From assembly GCA_009746045.1 (NCBI GenBank), contig RPFO01002279.1, forward strand, positions 67,501 through 105,000: DNA of 37,500 nucleotides, given 5' to 3'. The translations under genes and the position numbers were made by a program. The notes beneath the pieces are model-generated. The model saw nothing but the letters and a program-made list of their open reading frames with translations, did not search any database and was not told the DNA's origin. The stretch comes from Mesostigma viride. Its lineage: Eukaryota > Streptophyta > Mesostigmatophyceae > Mesostigmatales > Mesostigmataceae. Numbering within the stretch: position 1 is the first letter of the stretch; each line of letters opens with the position of its first letter. Shown piece by piece: positions 1 through 10,400 of this stretch.

Positions 1-1283
1 TAATAGCCAATAATAGGCACAGTGCATGTCTCTTGGGAGCTCAGTGCCTGGCTCTGAGCTCTCCATTTCTCAAGGGCGGGCCTTTTCTGGATGTTTCGTG
101 ATTACTGCCGAAACTGTCGGCTTTGCTGGTCGTGTCTCAGGCGCGAGGATTGATACTGTAGGAAGCCGGGACACGGGAACATCAACAACAGCAAGAAGCG
201 AAAGTACGGTTGCGCAGCTTTCCCGTGCTCAACGACGGAGAAAATGTTATGTTCGCACGGAATCCAGGTCACACTAGTTGTTGTTGCTGTTGGATCCCAC
301 GCCGGTCATACAGTACAGCCAGACAGAGATTCAATAACGGCCAAGGGTCACACTAGATGCGACGTCACAATGACAGGGTGTCGGACGGACAGCACCGCGG
401 TTCGAGATTTGAGGCCCATATCCAAGCGCCGGTCACGGGTCTTCGAAAAGGTGCGGCTACAGTGTGGCAGCGCTTGGCAGTGGCCCAAGTTTCTGCAAAG
501 CCGGTTGAGCGTCCGTTCCGTTCAATCTGCTGCAGATTCTTTCGCGCGCCAATGCCACGTCTCGTAACCTTTGTCTGGAGACGTACATATCTCGGAATGG
601 CCATGGCATTTTTTGGTAAATATTTTTTTTTTCCCACTGGTCTACCAACTTAGGCGAGCTTCCTGTTTCGCTGCGGCGGCAGCCGGGCATGATGTAACAT
701 GCGTTTAGGAATAGGTGATGTATGCATGAGATGGTAGCTAATATGGGCATGGTACGGCGGCCGGGCATTCACCGCGTCGCCGTGCGCATGCAGACGGAGA
801 TATTCTGCAGAGCGTTTTACAGGCTTGGTCAGAGTTAATAAGACAGGGAAAACTTACTTAGTAGCTGTTATGAATGACCTCCTGCCGGCGATATCACGTT
901 ACCTCAGATGCCTCGGTGGATTATAACGTTTCAATAGGGGCAGAGTGGTCCCCGCAGTTTGCGGCATGGACCATTTTCTTTCTGGCTTTGCAAGGTAAAT
1001 GGATATTCCGATTTGGCATACGTAATCGGATTACCTGTGCGGGGCTGCCATCGTCCTAGTTGGATTCCTTACTGTGTCTTTCCAAAGCATTGTGTTGTGG
1101 TCAATCAAGACATCCTGCTGTCTTGCCGGGCCTTCCAGTCACCCTGTAGCATGACGTTGGCATAGCCCCCTGACCGTGTTGACACAGTTCCCAATCTTGT
1201 ACAAACTGGGAGGGTGTGGCACGGTGAAGACTGGATCTCTCTGCAAGGCTAGGCCGCTTTGAAGGCATCAGCTTCTACTCTCT
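1..1283. other. 5' flank, no supported gene
   Basis: Only short open frames occur here on both strands, with no recognisable motif, good splice context or low-complexity coding style like that of the neighbouring exons. The stretch could be promoter and 5' UTR of the plus-strand gene, or the end of an upstream intron, because exon 1 also has an acceptor-like AG at 1320-1321. I see no TATA element or other regulatory site I would defend. Confidence 0.4.
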
Positions 1284-1478
1284 ATGAATTTTAACGCAAA
1301 TGACGCCGTCCGCTTGCGCAGGTTTGGTGCAGAAGTGGACTTGCTAGCCACCGCATGCATCGAGACTCCTGGTGACCCGAACGCCAAGGCAAAGCCCCGC
1401 CGCGCGCAGCAGGACAGTGGGAACGACAGCCAGAGTCAGGGCAGCCCCTACGATGCCTCGGTGGCCTTTTCGCACCTG
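1284..1478 (+). CDS. Exon 1 (or first visible exon) of the QLQ-like gene
   Basis: The 65-codon segment ends at a donor with context CTG|GTATGAG and is phase 0, matching exon 2. It encodes a mixed-composition stretch (FGAEVDLLATACIETPGD) followed by a Gln/Ser/Asn-rich tail. If the AG at 1320-1321 is the true acceptor the exon starts at 1322 and more 5' exons lie upstream, possibly outside the window. This is the least certain end of the gene. Confidence 0.5.
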
Positions 1479-4400
1479 GTATGAGACTTTTGATGACCTT
1501 GTGTGTATGTGTGGATTGGCTCCTTCTCTGTAGCTGTTTGCTATGTTTGTCATGTTATGTTTGTCATGTTTGTTGTGTTTGTTATGGTTTTTATGTGTTT
1601 GTTTGCTATGTTTGCGTTGGTGCCGGTATCCATTGTGTTGGTAAATGCATGTGCTGTTACCTTGTCGTAGTAGCTACCTTAACTACCTGATGCCGCTTCG
1701 TGTGTAGCATTCCAAGTACCAAATGCTATCTTTTAACTTAGCTTTAGCACCAAAAACAAGCCAAAAATGCCATTTTCTGTTGATAAGCATATAAGGTAGT
1801 CATATAATATTGTTGAGTGCCAAATGCTGTTTTTTAACATGTAAAACTTCCAATACAAGCTTGGAGCTATTGCAGAATGAATCCGGATCATTAGCGTTCA
1901 TAAATCCTGAATGCTGATCAAGATTCGAAAAGGATGCCAGGCCTAAACAGAAAAATTGTGCCAGGCTAACTACGACACCTCGAACATGGGGCCCTGCACT
2001 TACAAGCGGTCCAGAACCCGCTAGGATGAGGCTGGGGGCTCCGCAATACTGTGATGGCTCAATGACCTCTGAATGGGGCCACGTTTGTTTTACCTTTAGG
2101 GAGTAGCGATATGCCTCTTGTGTGTAGTACAGCGATCAGATCGAGCACGTTCTTTCCTATGGGTTGAGCCCTTCCCGATGAACATTCTTTTCTATGTCTG
2201 AGCCCTTATTGAATAATATTCTGATTCATATCTTTGATAAGAAGCGCAGCGCACTACTACCTGCAACGCTGGAATGTACTTGCATTGCTGATGAGGAATA
2301 GCACACTACCAATAATCTCATCATTTTTACAATAATGCCGTAGTCAAGGTCTTGGTGATCAGGAGCACACAAATCTCACGGATGCTGTGGTGTGTGATGA
2401 ATCTCCCTTTTCCTTTCTTGTTTTTACCATGTTGACTAAATGCATTATACCTCTTTGTATAAAAAAGATGCGGCTGAATTCTGCAGTGTATGGCAAATAT
2501 CATAGCCTTGGTTTGGAAAAGAGAGGTAAGAACCACTATTACTAAACTTGATGGTCACCCTATTTCGTACGAACGCTTTAGTGGTTCGTGTGAGTTATTT
2601 TCATTGGTTATTGAATCTGCGCAATATATCTTTATATGTGATGTATACATGAGACATACATGCATGACATATTATATACACCCAAGACCGCAAAATTCTT
2701 CCACGAGTGCTGCCAGCTCCACGAGGACTGGCTCGACCTCGAGGGCCTACCTGCCCCGTGGTCGGCCCGCAGGACGGGTCGGCCACTTGGCATCACTGCA
2801 TCTCTTTGCCTTTAACCCGGGCAATAGCGGACCTCCTGTGCCGCCGCACCCGTGCCGATTTTCTTGCTGTACAGGCCCCCTAAACAGGCCATGGGACTTC
2901 TGCGTGGGCCCAGGTCTGAGTTCTGGTGCAGTGGGATGTCTTTCCTCTAGTTGCGTCTTGTCAACTTTGGTAGCCTTGTTGTCTGCCCTTTCCCAGTGCT
3001 GTCTATGTCATAGTTTCTTGTCTATTGGGTTGTTCGCTTGCCTGTGGAAGTTTCATTTCACTTGATCATAATTTTTAACTCTGGATGGTACACCACCTGA
3101 AGACGCAAAACAAAACCAGGAAGGTACAAATAATGAGTTCCCGAGTGTGCTTTATATGTCTGCTTTCTTGCTACCAAGCAAACAAAGAACATAAGTAAGT
3201 AAACATTCTTTGGCGGACAAATGGGCTTACTGGCCGAAACTAACGTCAAAGAAGTTGAAATAAAAATGCACATGTGCTGAATTTTGCATGTGATATGTGC
3301 CATGTGAGGTATGTCGTACGCCGTGTGAGCTACGCCAGGCTGGTTACACTTGTGAGTTACACCTGCTGGGTTACGCCAACCAAACAAAGAAAGGTCAATT
3401 ATTAAATTCCACAGTCATTTCAACGGTTCAGTAAACAAACAAACCAGCCAGATACTAAAAGGCATTCCTGGATTACTTCCAACCAATAAATCCCTATCAA
3501 CAATTCCTAAAGGGTCTTTCGGAGCACCCGCGTTAAAACTAACAGTTCGATGGGTGTAACTTCCACAATAATACAATACTCATGATAAACATGATATAAA
3601 TATACATGAACAAGATAAAGATACATGTACAAGATATACTGCAGTAGTAAGTATACTTGGTGGGCTGTAGGTGAGTCCTGTGGAGTCCTGCAGACTGTGT
3701 TGTTGCCTGGGCTTTACCTGCTGTCAACGTCGTAGTTCCTTTTCTATTGCGTTGTTTGCTTGCCTTGTGAAGTCTTTCAAAGGTACCTTTCTCAATAAAT
3801 ATATACATTTTTTATTTAATGATGTTTATATTAATAAATATGTATATACACATTTCATATATATGTCATTTCGTGCTTTCATCGTGACGCTGATCTGATT
3901 CTGGTAACACACCATCCTCATTAAACATGAATACTTTGCGCTGGTTGTCTCCTTGATTCTTTTCCCCACTTTTCTACTATATCCGCGGCAGGAGCGAAAC
4001 TGGGCCCTGGAGCCCTCGCTCCCTGAGAGCGCCGCCTTCAACCAACCGGAATTGGTCTCCCACGCTGGTGCCGGGGGCGGGCCTGGGGGCGCGGGCGGGG
4101 GCGGCCTGGCCCAAGGCCCAGTTGACACGGAAACGGTTCTGACACTGACACCTGGCACGGTGCTGACGGCGGCCCGCCGCAACCGTGGCGTGCGGAAGTC
4201 CTCAGAGATCACCGTCAGCGAGGTATGCAGGGAGTTATGTATAGGTTCAGGCGAGTGAGATGGTTGATGGATTAGTGAACTAGGTGAGCGAGGTCATTGA
4301 GTAGGGGTAATCGAGTACTGTAGAGAATGGTATGTTTCGGTGAGCGAGGTCATTGAGTAGGGGTATTCTAGTACTGTAGAGAATGGTATGTTTCGGTGAG

Positions 4401-7400
4401 CGGGGTCATTGAGTAGGGGTATTCTAGTACTGTAGAGAATGGTATGTTTCGGTGAGCGAGGTCATTGAGAAAGGGTAATCCAGCACAGTAGAGAATGGTG
4501 TGCTCCGGTGAGCGAGGTCATTGAGTAGGGGTAATCGAGCATTGTAGAGAATGGTATGTTCCGGTGAGCGGGGTAGTTGAGGGAGTTATATTCTCAGGCG
4601 AGCGAGATAGTTCATTGATTGATTGGTTAATCAGGTGGGCGAGGTAATTGATTGTTTGTTTATTTAGTCGAGCATTTAATCGAGCGAGGTAGTTATTATT
4701 GACATAGGCGGGTGAGGTGATTAGTTGATGACTCAGGGGGGCGAGGTATTCAATTTAGAATCAGGCGAGAGAGGTAGGAAGGGGGGAGAGGTGGGGTAGG
4801 GAGGCCAGGAAAGGAAGGAAGGGGGGGGGGAAGGGGGGGGGAAGGGAGGGGGGAAGGGAGGGGGGAAGGGAGGGGGGAAGGGAGGGGGGAAGGGAGGGGG
4901 GAAGGGAAGGGGGGGGAAGGGAGGGGGGGAAGGGAGGGGGGGAAGGGAGGGGGGGAAGGGAGGGGGGGGGCGGCAAGGGGAGGAGGGTGGAAAGGGAGGG
5001 TAAATGGGCCAAAGGGGGGGAGGGGGGGGGGGCAGAGGGGAAAAATGACAAGGGAAAAAGAGGGGACTTGGAAAGGCCAGGGGGCCAAAGGGGGGGAATA
5101 AGAATAATGGCTGAACGACAATAACGCTGGTGACAACAGCAGCAGTATTTATCAGCGAAATAGTTTGGTACGATACTGGATTCGAACACAGGACCTCTCG
5201 CATCATTTCGCGCCTACAGGGGTCTCCTGATTCTAATGCATCCCAAGCTACAGCCCAACCGTAAAAGCTTTTTAACGGAGAGCGGTGCGAGTGTGTCTGA
5301 AATTCCCAATATGAACCAGTGGAGCGAGTCTGACTGCGAGCCTCATGGGGGCGACTGCGAGTAGGTGTACTACTCACTTGGTCACGCATGGACAGAAGCT
5401 GTGCATAGGTGGTTGTAATGATAAATACGGGCATGTTACAGGGAGCAAGTTAGAGACCCCTTGAGGGGGTAGGGTGGGCATGAAGAACTACTGGTGGGTG
5501 GTCGGTGTGGTAGGTGGGCATTTCCGTGCCTGGTTTGCTCAGGCGTGCTGATAGCACCGCCCATGAAGCAGGAATAGTGAGAATGGGTGGGGTCTGACTC
5601 GCAGAGGGAAGCAGTGGGGAGTGGGGCATGAGAGGTGTGTGTGTGGATGACCAAAGTCCTTGCATCATGCTATGCCCTAAACCCTCAACCCTCAACCCTC
5701 AACCCCAAACCTTCAACCCCCAGCCAGCTCTTCAGCCCCAGCCCCTACTTCATACTCTCAACTCCTAACCCCCAAGCATTATCCCCCAGCCAACTCTTCA
5801 CCCCCAACCCCGACTTTTTGTCTCTGACACCAGTGTTTCTAGTAAGGGTTTTTGCTCGCGTCAGCCTGGCTGACTCGCCGCCGTTGGCGGCGCGTCGGAC
5901 GGCTGACTCGCCGCCGTTGGCGGCGCGTCAGACAGCTGACTCGTTGCCAACGGCGGCAAGTTAGCCAATGGAAGCTCAAGTGGGGAATCCGAAAGGGGTT
6001 CTCTTGCTACAGGGCCGAACGACCCCTGAGATAAGGTTTGGGGCACATGTCTAGCTTTTGAGTCAGTCTGACTTGTAAAAGCGCAGCGAGAAATGGGTTC
6101 GATCCATGATACAAAATTCAGAATAATATGACCTACTTCAACTGTTTTTCTGAATTTACTGTTACACTTAATTAGGATGGCATCCACAATGCCACAGCCC
6201 AGTACGGCGCACACCCACATCAAACTTATTATTTATCAAACTTAAAATAAAAGATTTAATGATGAGCTCGTGAACACTAGTGATGTCCCAGCTAGTGGCA
6301 TGGCAAAACGACCGGCCTGGGGGCTCACCAGCATTGCCGGACTGAGCCGATGCTGCTGCTACACCACTGGCAGCATTGCTATCATTTCCCCTTTTCCTCT
6401 TGCTGCGGTTCAGCTCGTTTGCTGCCTGGCCTACGCCAACAATGGCACGCGGACTAGGCGCAGGCGCTTTGGCCATGTTGGCGGCCTGTTTCGGCATTAA
6501 AAAAGCTGCGATCCCCCCAGATTTAATTTTCCCCAGTATTCCTTTCGGCGCCATCCCTTCACCCAAAAACTTCCAACCCCCAGGTCGCTAACTTTTCTAG
6601 TTGAGTATCAGACTAAACCATTAACGTTGTTAAATGTTAATACAATATTTCTGACCCGCGCCGAAATTTCACCTACGCATCTAGTAATGAATGGATCCAA
6701 CAAATCTAAAGCGTTAATCAACACACCTGGAATCCGATTCAAAGCAATCTACAAGGAAAGGATGTTCATCTAAATCAGGCAACCTCGCAAAGCTGCGTCA
6801 ATCAGCTCATCAATCATATTCCGGAGGATCGACCATTGCCAGTCGTCCTCGGCTAGGTATTGTGCTACCACTTAGCATTCGTCTCGAACAGTTGTCTAGA
6901 CTCAAGAAGTCTCGTCACTCTCGCCGCCAAGCAGGCAAGGGCCGGCAGGTCTGGCACTTGGCATGGTAACGGGCTGTTCAGGACTCCGCACTGTCTGACG
7001 CATAGACTCGGTGCACATGAGTACTGACGTGCTGCCTAAATTTACGCGTCAGACGACTGACGCGCAGTCAAAATTTACGCGTCAGACGACTGATGCGGGG
7101 CCAAAATTTACGCGTCAGCTGTCTGACGTGCGGACGAAAAAGTCGGACGCGTCAGACACTGACGCGTCAGCGGCTGACGTATACGTCCCGTTACTAGAAA
7201 CACTGTCTGACACTCGACCCGTAAACCTCAACCCTTGAACCCTGCAGTTGTGTTGTTCCCCCTCCCCTTCCCCCCCCAACGTCGCCATTTCCCTGTCCAC
7301 CACAGACAAACCCAGTCACTAAGTCTTCTGCACGCCCGACTCCTCTGCGCTGCTGATGCGTGACCCTACACGCTTACCCCGATTCACGTCGCCGTTCTCC

Positions 7401-10400
7401 TTTCCTCTGGCTCTCCTCCCTCCTTGCCCTCCTCTCCCCCCCCCTCCGCGTGCCATCATTGCATATTCTGCATGCCCGACTAGTCTGCGCTGCTAACCCT
7501 TACCTCTCGACCTCCGAACCCCCACCTGCCATTTTCACCACCGTCCTCCTTGCCTCCCCCTCCCCCCCATCGACAGCGTGCGGTGATCAAGGGTGCCGCA
7601 CACCCAACTGCAAGCATCGACAGCGACGAGGTCCTATCCCCCCACGCGGGTACCTTTGGGCACAACTTCTTTGCCCGTCGACGACGACTCAGCCAAACAG
7701 TGGCCGGGGGTGGGAGCCGGTTCCCACGGTCCGTCTATGACCTATGCGACCCCGACGCCACCGTGGGCTCCATGGCGCCGCCACATGGCACGAGCCGGTT
7801 GGGCGGCGTGCGCGCAAGCCCCGCAGCAGACGCCCATGCGGGGACGCCCTCCTTGGGGACCTCGCCCAGCCCCATGGGGGAGATTGGGGGGGGGGAGTCC
7901 CCCACGGGGTATTACTCGAGGGGCGGCGGTGGGGGTGCGGCAGGAGATGCGTATGTGGCGTCCTCGGGGGCCCATAGCTCTCGGCGGTCGGCTTCCTCTG
8001 CGGGGTATGCTGGCGGACCATCGGCAGAGGGTGGTGCGTCATCAGTACGGCGGGATCCCGTTAGCAGTGGGGTGAACTCGGGAGAGGTCCGTAGGGGAAG
8101 CATGGACAGTCAGCACGGTCTGGATAGCACCGGGGCTGGCATGGGTCCGCCTCGCAGGGACTATTCGTCCGACCCAACGGTTGCGTCACAGGGGAACCCC
8201 TTCAGCGGAGCGTCTGGGCCGGGGCCGTCACAAGGCCCGCTCGGCCGGCGGGACAGTATGCCTGTCACGTCGGATGCTAAAGGCTCCAAGGGCTTGAGTG
8301 AAGAGGAGCAGAAGCACCGGGGAGGAAGCGGCGCGGGGCCGGCGGGGGTGGCGGTTGCGAGCAAGGCGACAGGACCGAACGGCGAGATCATGTGGATGAC
8401 CAACACGGAGTACAGCGACGTGCCGACGCTGCGGTCCAGCATGCGGATGTCGATGGAGGGGAAGCACCGGAGCACGACGGTGACGAACGGTAGGCGCTAC
8501 GGGTGGACCTGAGGCGGGCGTTGTGCGGTCCGCCTGGTGTCATGAGAGAGTGGGTGCTTCAGGGGAAGCACCACAGCACAGCGGTGACGATGGGTGGGGC
8601 TGGGATGTGATATGTGTACGAGGGCTAAAGAGCGGGAGAGGGATGGGGGTGGGGGGGGGGTGGGGTGGGGTGGGGGGGGGGAGGGGAGGGGGAGGGGAGG
8701 GGGAGGGGGAGGGGGAGGGGAGGGAGGGAGGGGAGGGGAGGGGAGGGGAGGGGAGGGGGAGGGGAGGGAGGGGAGGAGGGGGAGGGGGAGGGGGAGGGGG
8801 AGGGGAAAGGGAAAGGGAGAGGGAGAGGGAGAGGGAGAGGGAGAGGGAGAGGGAGAGGGAGAGGGAGAGGGAGAGGGAGAGGGAGAGGGAGAGGGAGAGG
8901 GAGAGGGAGAGGGAGAGGGAGAGGGAGAGGGACAAGAAAGGGGGGAGGGAGGGATGGAGGGTTTTAACACCCACGCGCCTTAGTGCTAATAGTAGTGCGA
9001 TAAACGTGCTAATAATAGTGGCCTTGTCATGAGCAGAATCCCTCCCTCGTTTCCGTCGGTCCTTCCACCCTTTTGCCTTGTTTCCTGACCCTCCACTTCG
9101 AGCAGACCTGGTTGATTTCCGCACCCCCATGCCCGTGAATTCTTGCATGGACAACACGTTGACCCGTTTCCACCCTTTTGCTTCTGTCGCAAGAACGTGT
9201 TGGCTCTCCTTGAAAACCTTTGCCCCCTGTCGCCTCTCTGTCTCCACGTTGTCGCGCCTCGTCCACGCTTTTGGCCTCGGCCCTTCCACGCTTCTGCCTT
9301 GTTATGCTGCCATACCTTGCGACTCTCCCAATTGAGACACGTGAATGAATGATTTATGGCTGCTGGTCCCTATTCAGTTCTGGCAGACCTAATCGAAATC
9401 CACATCGACACGCCGCAGAGCCACAATTGCTTGCTTGAGCATCACCCAGTCGTGGACCTGCCCATAGTGACACCAGTTGGCTCGTGCGTACGGCCCCTCC
9501 ATGCCTCACATGTGTGTTGGTCTCTCTTTCATGTCCAATGGGCAGACCTTTTTGAGATCCGCATCCACACGCCGGAGTCACGCGTCCCCAAGGACAAGGG
9601 CATGGATGCCGCGTTGCGTGAGCAGCAGCGCAAGCTGTTGGAAACGCTCACCGCGGGGCAAGCAGGCACGGGCGAGGCGGGGCGAGAGTACATCGGCGGC
9701 GGCATCAGGTGTGGATATGTCTATTGTTGTGGTTTATATGTGCCACTACGTGAATGAGCATAGTCAAGCACAAATAAGGGTCGAATGAGCATAGTCAAGC
9801 ACAAATAAGGAAGGGTCGAATGAGCATTGTCAAGCACAAATAAGGGTCGAATGAGCATAGTCAAGCACAAATAGGAGCGGTCGAATGAGCATAGTCAAGC
9901 ACAAATAAGGAAGGGTCGAATGAGCATAGTCAAGCACAAATAAGGAAGGGTCGTAAATAAGCCACTACATTTGACACCCGGCATCTTACATTTTCACCTT
10001 TTCATGGGGGTTGGACTGTAGCAGGCGTATCAAGTAATGGCTTTTTAAGCTTTAGTTTTTTTTTTTTTTATGAGTTCTTGACTGCGTCTCAGTTTATTGT
10101 GTGTCACTGCACCCTGCTCTTATCGCGGACCCTGTTGCCAGCTTGTTGGTCGCGACTTGTCGTTCATTAGAAGCGCCCATTGACCAATTTACCGTCTGTT
10201 CTCTGTCAGGCCCCTAGGTAAAGTATTTCATCAGTAAGGAATCCTGCCAACAATTTCTTATTCTTTCATCAGTAAGGAATCCTGCCAACAATTTCTTATT
10301 AGTATTTCATCAGTTAGGAATCCTGCCAACAATTTCTTATTCGCTGATCTTCGACAATACGACACGACACGACACGACACAACACATCACAACACAACAC

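Larger units (their letters stand above)
4223..7576 (+). other. Intron 2, 3.35 kb, packed with tandem repeats
   Basis: It is bounded by GTATGC and a strong polypyrimidine tract ending CGACAG. It contains, in order, a 56-bp array (4283-4610), a G-rich GGGAAGG tract (4774-5095), a minus-strand tRNA-like sequence (5167-5260), a telomere-like CCCTCAA block (5671-5720), a 33-bp repeat (5869-5960), an opposite-strand open frame (6168-6566) and a second 33-bp repeat (7038-7135). The rest, such as 6600-7000, shows nothing I recognise. Confidence 0.65.

Noticed and set aside
4733-5434. Long Pro-rich open frames on the minus strand
   Set aside because: They are translations of the G-rich microsatellite; no start context, splice logic or non-repetitive coding part.
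6070-6115. Second tRNA-like site with GGTTCGATCC
   Set aside because: Only a B-box match; no A box at the right distance and no cloverleaf.
8497-9289. Glu/Gly/Arg-rich and Ser-Pro-rich open frames over the GGGAGA tract
   Set aside because: All frames of a hexanucleotide repeat stay open; the tract lies inside a well-supported intron.
9752-9953. CRISPR-like array
   Set aside because: Units are directly adjacent with no unique spacers, and the sequence is eukaryotic and intronic. The same applies to the 56-bp and 37-bp arrays.
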